DNA from: Symbiodinium natans
Lineage: Eukaryota > Sar > Dinophyceae > Suessiales > Symbiodiniaceae
Direction of reading: 5' to 3'
Length of the DNA stretch: 64,000 bases
Assembly (NCBI GenBank): GCA_905221605.1
Contig: CAJNDS010002573.1
Coordinates: 62,001 to 126,000 of the forward strand
Positions within the stretch are counted from its first letter, which is position 1, and each line of letters opens with the position of its first letter. Shown here piece after piece: positions 20,560-30,628 of the stretch. Both the position numbers and the translations under genes were made by a program. The notes below the pieces were generated by a model, which did no database searches, was not told the DNA's origin, and saw nothing but the letters and a program-made list of their open reading frames with translations.

Positions 20560-21525
20560 AGTCGACTCAGGTCGAAACTTCCAGTTCCGCCTTGCACTTG
20601 TCCACTGTGCGGGCTTGGGGGTTCTCCTCGATACATCTTGTTACTGTACGAGCCGTCTACATCCACTACGAACATCATCCACCACAAAATTGAAAAACCA
20701 AAATACCTTGAACTTCCTGAAGTTGGAGGCACTGGGCTGCACTGGGTTGTGCTGGTTGACCTATTGACCAATTCATTGCATGCCTCTCGCCTTCGCTTCA
20801 AAGGCCTGCGACTTGACCGGCGCGGGGATTGCCTGTGGGGCAGCATGTTGCTGTTTTCACTTCGCGAGCAAATCCCAAAAAAACGCTTGCTCAGGCTTAC
20901 TCAAGTTGCCCATGGCCGTGGTGGTGCGACCCCTCTCATGGCTGTTCGGAGTGTGAGTGTAAGATGCCCTGCCTTGCGCATGCTCGAAGCGCATCGTCCT
21001 GAATACTGTCTGGGCAATGGTGGCGGCTGCCTACGACGTACCTTCACCGCAGGTACTACGATTTTCTTGGACAAACTCATGCAAGTAGCACATTCTGTCA
21101 GCGCGATGTGCCTGAGGCCTGTTTCTGTTCATGCGCAATCGCAGGGCAGTCGCTTCCTCCAAAAGCCTGGGCTGCGCACCGAGCAACTCACACAATTGAA
21201 CGATATTGAGCGTGGACCGGAGGATGTGGCACTTACCATACCTTCACCCCTACGCGCATCTCTGTTTGGGACCCCTCACCCCCCTTTACAACTTTACGCC
21301 TTATTGTCCGGGGATACGTCGGCAGCAAAGCAGTGCGACCACTCGCTGCAAAACGACATCCGCTACGGAAGTCTTTCCTGGATGTGCCCGAAAAAGGCCA
21401 AGGTTTCACGGCCTCATGTTACCAATGCAATTGTTTGGGCAAGGACTGGCCCTTGCTCGAAAGCCGCTCCTCTTGCATCCGCGCTGCCCAAGCTGTTCCA
21501 AGAATGCCGCAGCTGCTGGCAATGA
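20560..21525 (+). CDS. Long unrecognised open frame, status doubtful
   Basis: One plus-strand frame stays open for about 370 codons (from 20,404 through the poly-G to 21,525). Stretches such as IIHHKIEKPKYLELPEVGG and QLTQLNDIERGPEDVALTIP look protein-like, others do not. On the minus strand, 21,215-21,060 gives a good exon candidate (LNIVQLCELLGAQPRLLEEA, ending at a GTGAAG|GTACGT donor). The two cannot both be right over that interval. No family is recognised on either strand. Confidence 0.3.
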   Translation, partial: SRLRSKLPVPPCTCPLCGLGGSPRYILLLYEPSTSTTNIIHHKIEKPKYLELPEVGGTGLHWVVLVDLLTNSLHASRLRFKGLRLDRRGDCLWGSMLLFSLREQIPKKRLLRLTQVAHGRGGATPLMAVRSVSVRCPALRMLEAHRPEYCLGNGGGCLRRTFTAGTTIFLDKLMQVAHSVSAMCLRPVSVHAQSQGSRFLQKPGLRTEQLTQLNDIERGPEDVALTIPSPLRASLFGTPHPPLQLYALLSGDTSAAKQCDHSLQNDIRYGSLSWMCPKKAKVSRPHVTNAIVWARTGPCSKAAPLASALPKLFQECRSCWQ

Positions 21526-21838
21526 CAGCGGAGGTCGGGTTGTGGCAGGGCCACCATGACCACCGCAACGGTCTAGACCTCAAATGTTGCACTGGGAAAC
21601 CGACACAGCAGACGACCGTGGGATCCCTTCCCCCCCCAGTGCACGTTGTTGTGAAAATATAAGAATCCTCAAGGAACGCTTAGCCTATGATGCCAACAAA
21701 CATTTTCAGAAGCGTTTGCTGCAGGACCTCCGCCCCAACGAAAGCAATTTTGATAGGTTTGTTCAAGCATTACCAAACAGCCGATGGCCAATGAAAACCC
21801 AGCCATTTCACAGAAACGTCGATTCCGTCCGGTACTAA
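21333..21838 (+). CDS. Coding-like exons, unidentified
   Basis: Segment 21,345-21,590 reads KSFLDVPEKGQGFTASCYQC then AQAVPRMPQLLAMTAEVGLW. Segment 21,640-21,838, in another frame, reads RILKERLAYDANKHFQKRLL then QDLRPNESNFDRFVQALPNS before a TAA stop. The antisense frames are full of stops here, so the plus strand is favoured. The second segment is basic and helical. It may form one gene with the plus-strand segments at 23.2-24.5 kb, with the 22-kb foldback inside an intron. Confidence 0.45.
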
Positions 21839-21920
21839 GCTTGCACTACAGAGGACAAAGCAATGAAAATCCAGCCGGCCCATAGAAACGTGCTTCCAGT
21901 ACTAAGCTTGTACTACACAT
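21786..21920. repeat. ~72-bp tandem duplication
   Basis: CCAATGAAAACCCAGCC...AAACGTCGATTCC...GTACTAAGCTTGCACTAC at 21,788 is repeated, diverged, at 21,861. A third partial copy (CATCCAGCCGACTGACGGAA, then ACGTCGATTCC) lies at 22,855, on the far side of the foldback. Confidence 0.7.
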
Positions 21921-21994
21921 GATGAAGGTAGGAGCGCCTGTAGCGCGACGTGTGTTTGTTGGCATGGCCAGAATGTGGAATGTGCTGAAACCCA

Positions 21995-22570
21995 GGCAAA
22001 ACGCACATGTCTGCTTAAGAATTGCTATGTTGCAGGGGCCGAAAGTGTGTAACAGTGTCTATTTTCGAGCGACCATGACGTTCCCGCCTAGGCAAAAAGC
22101 ACATTTTGCCGCGGACCGTCTGAGAAACTTTGTTCAGCTGCACTTGTTGGCAGCTTGGCACAGCTTGGAGAGAGCTCTGAACACATCTGAGTGCATTCGT
22201 CGGAACTGAAACTGTCTTATGTACTTCCAGATGCGATCTGCATACTATCTGCATTATGTCAAGGCAAGCATCCCCAAGGGGATGCATAACAAAAAGAGCG
22301 ACGGATGCCATCGCGAAGCGAATGCAGATCGCATCTGGAAGTACATAAGACAGTTTCAGTTCCGACGAATGCACTCAGATGTGTTCAGAGCTCTCTCCAA
22401 GCTGTGCCAAGCTGCCAACAAGTGCAGCTGAACAAAGTTTCTCAGACCGTCCGCGGCAAAATGTGCTTTTTGCCTAGGCGGGAACGTCATGGTCGCTCGA
22501 AAATAGACACTGTTACACACTTTCGGCCCCTGCAACATAGCAATTCTTAAGCAGACATGTGCGTTTTGCC
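21995..22570. repeat. Inverted repeat: 249-bp arms, 78-bp spacer
   Basis: Bases 21,995-22,243 and 22,322-22,570 are reverse complements with a single mismatch noticed (GGACCGTCTG against GGACGGTCTG). The spacer 22,244-22,321 contains a small hairpin GCATCCCC-AA-GGGGATGC. The right arm ends inside the first repeat of a telomere tract. Near-identity implies a very recent origin, gene conversion, or a cloning/assembly fold-back. Open frames in the arms mirror each other and are not taken as genes. Confidence 0.95.
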
Positions 22571-22621
22571 CTAAACCCTAAACCCTAAACCCTAAACCCT
22601 AAACCCCAAACCCTAAACCCT
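22569..22621. repeat. Interstitial telomere tract (CCCTAAA)7
   Basis: Seven CCCTAAA units, one being CCCCAAA, plus CCCT. The C-rich strand is on the plus strand, the orientation expected at the left end of a chromosome continuing to the right. It starts exactly where the foldback arm ends. Confidence 0.95.
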
Positions 22622-23189
22622 GGTTCCAGCCAGGCTGAGCCAAGGTGGCGGCTTCAGCTGGCTTAACGGCATTTAGGGTTCAGGCGAAACCAAAGCCCCA
22701 AACCGTGCACCCGAAACCTAGAACATGAACCCCTGTGCTCTCGAAAAGCACGTAACCACCCCCCCCCCCCCCAACCCAACCCAAGAATCAACCAGAATCG
22801 CCAAAACGAATGGAACGCGCCCGTCGCGTAAGGGGCGCTCCCACCATGAACAAACATCCAGCCGACTGACGGAAACGTCGATTCCAGCACAAAAAATGCT
22901 TCACCACAATGAGACGCAGTTTCGGTCGACTTCCTCCAATGTTTCTGCGCAGTGACTTGCGATACGACAACCAAAACAGTTCACTTAGGAATGGAGGATG
23001 TTTTGGCGAGCTTCCCGGACTAGCGATGGCCATCTATGTCGGGCAACACCTTGAAATCTGCTGGAGGACCCCATGGGCTCCTATTTAGCGCGAAAGAGCA
23101 CTCCGCCCTGCATGTGACATATTCGAAAATGTTATATGATTCGTGAAATTTTGTGAGGGGGTTGTCAGGGTTGTCATGGGCCCAGGGCG

Positions 23190-24560
23190 CATTGGCTTGT
23201 CAGGGCGCTTCCGCTAGCTTAAAACAACTTCGTTGGACTCGAGAGGCAGATCGCCTGCACTCAGCTGCTTACAACGCCATGCAGGCTCTTGGGTTGCCCT
23301 GGAGCGCAAACAAGCGCTCGGGGCCCATTCAATCGTTCAAACAAGGCCACTTCGTGAGAGAAGGCTGTAGATACCCGACAACATTGAAACGGCAGTGCGC
23401 TAGTGCATGTCTCCACAGTGTACCGACTTGCTTTGGCGTGCAATGGTGTGGAAAGGGCGGAAAAAGGCATATACCCGTGCGGTAGATGGCACAGCCCATA
23501 GAAAAATCGCTTACTCAATAGCATTTGTCCAGGGGCGCAGTTTCAGCGCTTCCAGATCCGTCATGCCAGCAGCAAGCAATCGTCGGAGCAAGTGCCGAGC
23601 ACCACACGCCATGTCCTTAATTTAAAGTGCGCTGTGCTGCAGTTATGCTGACTAAGGGCAAGCCACGGACATGTGACGCATGACCAATCGACATGGACAA
23701 CCCTGGCTAGTTAACATCAATGGACTCCGGCATCACGCCGCTTTTGGGCGCGAAAGCTCCAGGCAGCCAGCGGCGAGCGCATCCAGCGAGGGAATACTGC
23801 AACCCACAGTTGGACAGTCACGGTCTGCTCATTGTCAGGCAAGGCTGAATGCCCGTACATTCCTTGAGACAGGAAGCGGGAGCCGTGGAAAGTCAGAGCA
23901 GTTCAGGACTGCAGTTGCGTGAAATTGCTCTATGTGCTTCTCCGCCGCGTATCGCTCTCCCCACGGACTGTACAAAGGCACTAGGAGATGCCTCAGCTCA
24001 CAGAGCACCCAAAAACATCCACAAGTCATCTGCATCAGGGTTAAGAAGAAGTCAGAGTGCCGGCACATCAGCCAGGTGAAGCTTTCGAACCGCCATAAAG
24101 CTGACCCCCTCGGAGCATTGCGCCGCATCCGCAACCAGTACACCTGCAGTTCTTGACAGTGTTTGGAAGGATGCAGACAAACAAACTGATATTGACTACT
24201 TTGTCTCTCAAGTTCTTCAATATCCAAGGTCAACGCGAAAGCGTTCTCCTCTTAAGTTCGCCGGGGAATTGAACCTTTTGAAGGCGCACTGCTCGCTTGA
24301 AGGCTTCAAGCATGGGGACTACTCTGACTACTCCATACTACTCGTCACATCTTCAGTGCCGAGGGCCAAGCTCTGCAAGCTCCTCCATTGTTGCAATGCC
24401 AAAGTTGCTTCCACGGGCCCTCTCCTTGCGAATCCCATGTCCAGCGCTGGGAATACTTTTCCCACGTCTTCTAAAGCTGAGCAGGGCAGCAGAGGCTGCG
24501 TGCCTGCAAGTGCTCAACGAGCGCTTTCAGTCCTGAGCTGTGTGCGACCAGCACCAGGGC
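23190..24560 (+). CDS. Plus-strand multi-segment gene, unidentified
   Basis: Coding-like segments in order are about 23,205-23,390 (KQLRWTREADRLHSAAYNAM then QALGLPWSANKRSGPIQSFK), 23,425-23,610 (KGRKKAYTRAVDGTAHRKIA), and 24,080-24,340 (LDSVWKDADKQTDIDYFVSQ then VLQYPRSTRKRSPLKFAGEL), with a further open segment to about 24,536. The third segment is the strongest. It is joined upstream to an open frame (23,849-24,076) through a single TGA inside AG|GTGAAG, which may be an intron donor. No family is recognised. It converges on the minus-strand gene at 24.6-25.5 kb. Confidence 0.45.
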
Positions 24561-24606
24561 CTGTTCAGGCATGCAGTCGCAAGCAATCATGTTCCATTAT
24601 ATTAAG

Positions 24607-24745
24607 CTAAAGATCACCATCGTGTTCCAACTTAGTTCCAGCCTTCTCAGCATGCTGCGAAATGCTTTCGGCAATGGCAAACAACTTCGGAGCGCAGATC
24701 TCCATGTTGGCAAGGATGCGAGCCTCGAACTGATCAAGATTGCAA
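24607..24745 (-). CDS. Terminal exon, unidentified
   Basis: The frame reads LDQFEARILANMEICAPKLF then AIAESISQHAEKAGTKLEHD and stops at 24,607. Helical and balanced in composition. It could be the 3' end of the neighbouring gene if the stop at 24,957 is bypassed by splicing, or an independent gene. Confidence 0.5.
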
Positions 24746-24956
24746 GTCTGCTCGGCAGTTCTGCATGACTGCGTATTGAATGCGTCAGTGAATGCGTCAG
24801 TCCTTGCTACCACTTCGCCCATCGTGCAGGCTTCCGAAGTGCACCTCAGAGCAGACCCTCAGCAAAGGCCGCTTCCAGCCGGGCAAAAATCAGCAAAGCC
24901 AAGCTCCTACCGGCTCCTTGCCCTAGACGCAGGAGTGTCAAAATGCCAACCCAGGC

Positions 24957-25525
24957 TCACAAAGATTGCAAAATGCTCTGAGTCGTTTTTCCGGTAGACC
25001 CTTCCTGAGCGTGTGCGTTCTGGAACAACTTGAAACAATGGCATCTGGCATCCTCCAAGCTCTGTATGGTCAGCAGAACTCTTGAACTTGTGCTGTGGCA
25101 GAAAGCTTTGGCAAGCCTCATTCGCTTCGCATCATAACGCTTCAAGGCCTCCGCGGATAGCACGACCTGGTGGCATCGGTACTGAGCTGAAGGATGTCTC
25201 AGCGTCCTACGTCTCCCCAAGTCTCCACAACCTTGTGAACCAACTGGCGCCGCAGCTTTGGTGTAAGGATGGCATCCGGTACACCTGGCAACTCTGTCAT
25301 TCCGGACATGGATCCAACAGTTTTTTCTATGGCCACAGATCACCGGTGCATAGGCAGACTCTGTTGCTTCAACACTGCTTGAATAGTACTCGGTCTGGCA
25401 GTCACGGAGTCAAGGGCGATTGCTAGCCTTAGGAGGTCAAAATGGCTTTTCAATGCGTTGAGGTCTCTCGCAATGACATACGATGCCAAGCACCAGCATT
25501 GCGAGAAACACTCCATGCCATGCAC
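24957..25525 (-). CDS. Unidentified gene with a 44-bp intron and one in-frame TGA
   Basis: Exon A (25,525-25,211) reads SYVIARDLNALKSHFDLLRL ... VLKQQSLPMHR, then TGA at 25,342-25,340, then continues in the same frame SVAIEKTVGSMSGMTELPGV and PKLRRQLVHKVVETWGD. A phase-0 GT-AG intron (25,210-25,167) leads to exon B, VVLSAEALKRYDAKRMRLAK ... stop at 24,957. The alternative is an intron from CG|GTGATC to GACAG|AGTT that removes the TGA and shifts frame directly into exon B's frame, but its product is cysteine-rich and less protein-like. Function unknown. It could be a recent pseudogene. Confidence 0.5.
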
Positions 25526-25894
25526 TTTACGATGCTTGCAGCGATGCAGTTTGTTGACCAGTTACTTGTTTCTAAGGTGTGTGCTCGCTTGGTTGTGTTG
25601 TTGCTGGTCGTCGCCATTACTCTGCCAGTCTTGGGGAGCCTGAGAGCTTCTCATGGGATTCCCGCTGCTGACACAGGTGAGCACCTGCCCCAAAAGTGTT
25701 CCAAGGCGCGCGTGCGCTGTCTGCATGTGTCGCGACATAACAACAGGGCATGGAAAAAAACCAGCCGGGGATGCCACGGGGAAGGGATGTCCTGGCAGTT
25801 GCTAGCAGCTGTTAACACAAGCACACTTTGCAGGTGAGCTCACGATGAAGAGGCTAGTAGCTTGCGAGAAGCCTGGCACATAACCAAGACAAAT

Positions 25895-26293
25895 TTATGC
25901 TCCTGCACCATACCTGAAATTTAAGCCAAGATTCGGAAATAGGCCAACCTTTGAGTCACGGCCGTTCGCACTTAACGGACAGGTGCACTCCATGATCTCC
26001 ATGCTACACCGAGAAACTGGGCGCATAGGAAAGGAAGACAGGAAGCCACTGTCGCCTCGAGGAGCGAATGCACCCTTGACAATGTCCTGAGCTTGCAAAG
26101 GTCGTGCGTTTCCAACATGCAAAAGGCCCCTGATCGACACCTTTGCAAAGGCCGCCATAATTAGGGGAAACAGGTCACCCAAAATTACGGAAAAACAGCT
26201 CTCATAATGAAGCTCCGCGGGTCCAGCAGCTGGCGCCCTTCGCTTGCCTGAGGGTCGTGTGGCAGAGCGGAAAGCCACGTGCCGAAATGACAC
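25895..26293 (-). CDS. Possible 3' exon of the helicase-like gene
   Basis: An open frame of about 130 codons includes SCFSVILGDLFPLIMAAFAK and SIRGLLHVGNARPLQAQDIV and stops at 25,895. It lies downstream of, and on the same strand as, the helicase-like exons. No helicase C-terminal motif (such as a QxxGRxxR arginine finger) is visible, so the link is by position only. Confidence 0.3.
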   Translation of the reverse strand: MSFRHVAFRSATRPSGKRRAPAAGPAELHYESCFSVILGDLFPLIMAAFAKVSIRGLLHVGNARPLQAQDIVKGAFAPRGDSGFLSSFPMRPVSRCSMEIMECTCPLSANGRDSKVGLFPNLGLNFRYGAGA

Positions 26294-26599
26294 CGACAGA
26301 TGTCTGTCATTGTCTATCGTTATCGGTAGGAACTCGAGCTAAAGTTGAATGGGCAGTAGCAAGTGAGTTGAAGGGGCTTGTCTGTCATTGGGCTGTGGTT
26401 CAACGACATGAGTTTGCTCAATGTCTCGGGCATTTTACGGACGGCACTGAAACATCCTCACAAATGCTTCGATTGTGCATCTCCATCAGTTTTCCTCTGT
26501 GGATTACCAGCTGAACTCGGAAAACCGTTTCGGTTCGGTGGCCGCCTAGTAAAACCCATCCGGCGGACTTAAATTGACATGAAATCTGCAAAGCGGGCA

Positions 26600-27040
26600 T
26601 GAAACGTATAGCACACCATAACGTATAGCACACCATTGACTGGCACCTCGTTCAGGATAGGCGTGCCGGTGAAGCCCACCAAGACAGTGCCACGTGCGGT
26701 GGACAGGAGGTTTCCTTGTGGCAATGCGAAGAGAATATGTGCAACTGCATCCTCCTTTTGCCAAGATGCTGAGTCGTGCAAGCTGCTCGGAGTACTGGGT
26801 CTGAAGCCGAACCAGGTTGTGGACCTCTGACTCATGCTCCATGGCAGGCTATAGGACTTCGCATGACTTTGGTTGCACACTGTGGGGGCCTCATCCATGA
26901 TAACGACCTCCACTTTTGCAGCTCAGAGTGTATTCACATCAACTGTGAAAGCCTCATAAAAAGCCACCTTGTTCGAGTAAGCATTGGAACCGGCTTGTGC
27001 ACGATCGAAGGCAACCTTCAGCAAAGCGCTCGCGGGCCAG
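26600..27040 (-). CDS. Helicase-like P-loop NTPase, partial exons
   Basis: Three pieces fit superfamily 2 order. They are 27,035-26,950 (LLKVAFDRAQAGSNAYSNKV), then after an intron with stops VEVVIMDEAPT at about 26,916-26,881 (a Walker B/DEAH-like box), then after another intron about 26,800-26,640 with ALPQGNLLSTARGTVLVGFT and the TGTP tetrapeptide, resembling motif III. A Walker A exon was searched for upstream and not found. Family members couple ATP hydrolysis to nucleic-acid unwinding, but the precise family cannot be named. The reading through the second intron is uncertain because two frames stay open. Confidence 0.45.
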
Positions 27041-27859
27041 CCATCCTTCGATTGTCATGACAAGTCAGGGCACATTGCTTGTCCAACCTCGAGTGAATTT
27101 GAGATACCTAGACTGCATGATGTGCCAAGAGCACGATTTCTCCAAATGCTTCTGCATCCACGAATCCGGCCGCAGGTCCGCCTGGCAACTCCGCCAACCA
27201 CAAAACGGCGGCGAAATGTTTCTTATGATTTTGCGATTTTTATTTTTGTGGTTCGTCGTCGAAAAACTAACGTATTTTGGGGTGCTCGGTACTACATCGT
27301 GCCATTGGGAGGTGCTCGGATGCTGCAACTCCTCACGTCACAGTGTTTCGCCATGTTATGCCGTGTTCGGGTTGGAAGCTTGAGCATATCTCAGGCATCC
27401 ACTTGCTGTAATGCTATGACATCGTTTGGTTTGGGTGCCGACACAGCATGTCCACGCGTTCAGATGTGCAGCCCCGGCGGCTGGCGACCGCTTCAAGTGT
27501 CTTCAACTGTTGTTCCTAGAGTTCGTCACTCCTTTTCGGATTTGGGGTTGAAGCGGACTTGCGTCCGTCAAAGTCCAAGGGTTCATCATATGGGTTTTGA
27601 AGCAGTTCCCCTGGACAGGATGATGCTTGGCTGGCAAGGGTGTGGTGGGGAGCAATTTGCCAGCGCAACACACGCTGTAATGGTTTGGAAGCGCTTCATG
27701 CGGGCTTGAACGGTGCTCTGTACAGAAAGCCGGCGTGCCCGCGCTACGCAAACAAAATGCTCGCATGACGGGTTCTATCAACAAAAGCCGAAAAAACCTA
27801 AATGCAAAGGCATTCCATTCTCTCTTGGTATGCACACGAAGGTTGAGCATTTGCTTGCT

Positions 27860-28240
27860 CAGGTCCGGACGTGGCGACCCCCAGCAGATGTATAGCGCAA
27901 AGCTCGCAGGGGTGCAGCAGGGGCAGTTTCTTCGGGAAAGCGATGGCGAAATGCCTTCGCCAGGCAACTGACAGCTTTGATGCTGCGGCTTTTCAGGCAG
28001 CAGGTGCCGATAGCAGACCTCCCTGCGTGACCGCCTCATTCTCCCCATGAAGAACCTGGAGCGAGTGCAGCAGCTTGATTTCGCGCCATCGACTTGTGGC
28101 TGACTCTGGCTCCGAGGGGCCATCCTTTCATTTCCAGCACCTCCCGTATGTTGCAGCAGAGCTCGTGCAGAATGACTCCTGACAGGTCCTCGGTGGAATC
28201 TTTGAGATCAGTGAAGATTGCGGCAGCTCTACGGCAACTA
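27860..28240 (-). CDS. Two coding exons, unidentified
   Basis: Segment 28,240-28,048 reads CRRAAAIFTDLKDSTEDLSG then VILHELCCNIREVLEMKGWP and LGARVSHKSMARNQAAALAP before a stop. Segment 27,995-27,860 reads SIKAVSCLAKAFRHRFPEET. The first is convincing. Position suggests 5' exons of the helicase-like gene, but no ATPase motif is present in them. Confidence 0.45.
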
Positions 28241-28515
28241 ACATGAGCATGCAGTAACGATGCTGACCGCCCTATACCGCCCTGCGCATCCCTGCGTCAG
28301 GGTGCCAGGTCCCAGCGAAGCTGCCGCCGAGAGCGCCAATCTGCACAGCCACTAGCTTTGGCCGCATCCTGAGGCCTGAAGGCGAATAGCTAACCACTTG
28401 TGAGATCATGGTTTCCCCTTGCTTGGCAGCTCGTCCTCAAGCAGGAAAAGAAATCCCGGTACCTGCCGTGAACAACAAAAAGATGCAAAAAGGCATGGAC
28501 TGCACTGACACGCCC

Positions 28516-28822
28516 TTAGCCATTAGCCAGAAGCACCGACTGGGCCATCGAAGCAGTTCCATGTAAAAGTTGCGGCAGACTGGCTCCTGGGTATGCCATA
28601 GGAGTTTCAACTTTCCAGATGCGCAACTGATCGCGACTGAGCACAGCGTCCTTGGGAAAAATCGGCACCTTCGGTCGTGGGTCCAGGTAGTAGTTGTCCA
28701 ACACGCAAATCATCTCGCGAGTCTTGCCTCGCAAGATCTCGCAAGGAACTGAATCCCATGCGAAGAGTGCACACTTGGTGCCTGATCCAGTAGGATGGTC
28801 CACAAGCCTGAGATCTCGGCCC
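28516..28822 (-). CDS. Terminal exon, unidentified
   Basis: The exon begins after an AATTTAG|G acceptor at about 28,822 and reads GRDLRLVDHPTGSGTKCALF, SVPCEILRGKTREMICVLDN and YYLDPRPKVPIFPKDAVLSR, stopping at 28,516. Clear protein-like composition. No recognised domain. Confidence 0.6.
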
Positions 28823-28884
28823 TAAATTGGAAAAGCAACAATAGAATGTTTTTTGGTGCGATCTGAGCTGGAACTTTTGGGGCA

Positions 28885-29118
28885 CTAAAGACAGGTTTCC
28901 ATGAGTCCCCGGCATGCGGGAGATTGGCGATTGCGGATGCAGCATGAATGCAACGGCCTCATGTTCAATAACTCTCCTTCGCCCCAAAGTTGCGGCTCTA
29001 ACTTTGGCCTCTTGATGCGGCTGGAGAGGTGGGCACTGGCCTCTCGCACAATATCTGACAATACTTGTAATTCTTCGAGATCTGGAGCACGTGATGCAGT
29101 GCCCCCAACCTTTGGCAC
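28885..29118 (-). CDS. Upstream exon of the same unidentified gene
   Basis: The frame reads PDLEELQVLSDIVREASAHL then SSRIKRPKLEPQLWGEGELL, helical and charged, and stays open to 28,885. It lies about 60 bases upstream of the terminal exon at 28.5-28.8 kb on the same strand, so one gene is likely. Confidence 0.5.
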   Translation of the reverse strand: MPKVGGTASRAPDLEELQVLSDIVREASAHLSSRIKRPKLEPQLWGEGELLNMRPLHSCCIRNRQSPACRGLMETCL

Positions 29119-29129
29119 ATGTGGCAGCT

Positions 29130-30380
29130 GGCTTCAACTTCCGGCCAACTTTTGCATTCCACATCACGCGTGCCTGGCAGACAATTCACACACAGCTGCC
29201 TTGGTGCCCCATTCCTTGTGCCCCTTGCTCGAAAAAGGCAACTGCACCATGGAGCGCTTCCGCCGCTGCAGAACTTTGGAACGAAATGGCGCACACAAGA
29301 TTTTCAAGTGCAGTCGAGCCGCGGCGAAGCGATTGAAACCTGCAGTGGGACATCTTCACAAGCTGCTGAAATCGTCGTTTTCACGTGCAGTCATAGCCAG
29401 ACCTGGCGAGCCGACTTCAGGAGCTCCAGCCCAGTTTCCAGAGTAGCAAGGATCCACGGGAGCCGGCTCCTATGCATTGATCCAGTCTGGGTCAGCAATG
29501 TGAAACAATGTGACACATTGTAAAACCTGCGTATTTTCTCAGGAGAAAATATGTGGGGTTACCGTAGGGAGAGTTAGTCCTGGCTGATGATCAAATCCTT
29601 GAGTCCAGGTGCTCCTGGAAGGGTTTGATTTGATGATGCTCACTCGTGTGCACACCTGCGGGCTTTGGCATCGCCAGTACACGAACCAACGTCCACCAGT
29701 GTGCAGCAAAAGTAAGCTCCTAGGACCTCTATTTCTCGATCCACTTCTTCTTCGCCATCGAGGTCAGATGCCTCGGACATCTCCTGACAAGCCATGCTGC
29801 TGGTTCAAGGTAAACAGCTCAAGTCCCCAGGCGGTCCCGCCACAAGAACACAAGCAGGAGCGTGTTACCACACCATCAAATCTGCTAGACTGTCCAGGTC
29901 CAGGCAGGGCCAGTTAGTTAGGCTGCTGCTCAAAAGCTAGTGCCAAGTCGTGTCCTGTTGGTCGGCAGAGCTGCTTTCAGAGGACGTGCTCTCACTGCTG
30001 GAGGAGTCATCATCTTTTCCCTGACTTCTCTAGTGCACATACATGTAGTGACACTCAACATTTTTCCAGTAAGTCTCTCTCTCTCTCTCTCTCTCGCAGA
30101 CTCGGTAAGTCTCACTGTCCAGTTATTGTGCCGGCAAGTGCCTCCATGCGGCCCTTGCCTTTTGAGGGGTTGTGACTGGCGGCATTGGTGTCCTTGCCAG
30201 CACCTGGTCAACTTAGATAACGGTCTGACCGCATAGGGTTGCAGTCAGAGCACAACCGACCTTGGCCACCCGCACGTTCTAGACAGGCTGAAGATGCTGC
30301 GTGCTCCTCGCATTGTCTCTGAACATCTCTGAAGAAAATCGCTCATCATCGTCTACCCTATGCGTCATCACGGACCACCA
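29130..30380. other. No confident gene; CT microsatellite
   Basis: Only short competing frames are seen. A (TC)n tract spans 30,070-30,094. Around 29,498-29,522 the words TGTGAAACAATGTGACACATTG form an imperfect inverted repeat. Confidence 0.35.
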
Positions 30381-30394
30381 GCGCTGAATAATCA

Positions 30395-30560
30395 CTATAA
30401 CATCGCCGGATGGAACGTCACTTCTGAGTCCTTGGAACATGAAGATGAGGAAGACGAAGAGGAAGAGCTATCGGAGTCAGTAGAACCGTCGTCCGATGCC
30501 TGCGTCATCCAAGAATACAAACTGGGTGAAAGCAAGCCACCTCGCCTGCCTGTCTCAGCA
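30395..30560 (-). CDS. Possible serine-tract exon
   Basis: The minus-strand frame reads YSWMTQASDDGSTDSDSSSS and continues the serine run to ten before KDSEVTFHPAML and a stop. The opposite strand encodes an acidic run (HEDEEDEEEELSESVEPSSD) that is equally plausible. Only one can be coding, and strand consistency with neighbours favours minus. Confidence 0.3.
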
Positions 30561-30628
30561 TAGCTGGGCACGCATGGGCACGCGCTCTGCAACTAAGCTG
30601 ATCTGGAAACGGCGGCAAATGCAGCGAT

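Noticed and set aside
21919-22550. Mirror-image open frames in the 22-kb foldback
   Set aside because: The same peptide is read from both arms because they are reverse complements; there is no independent sign of coding.
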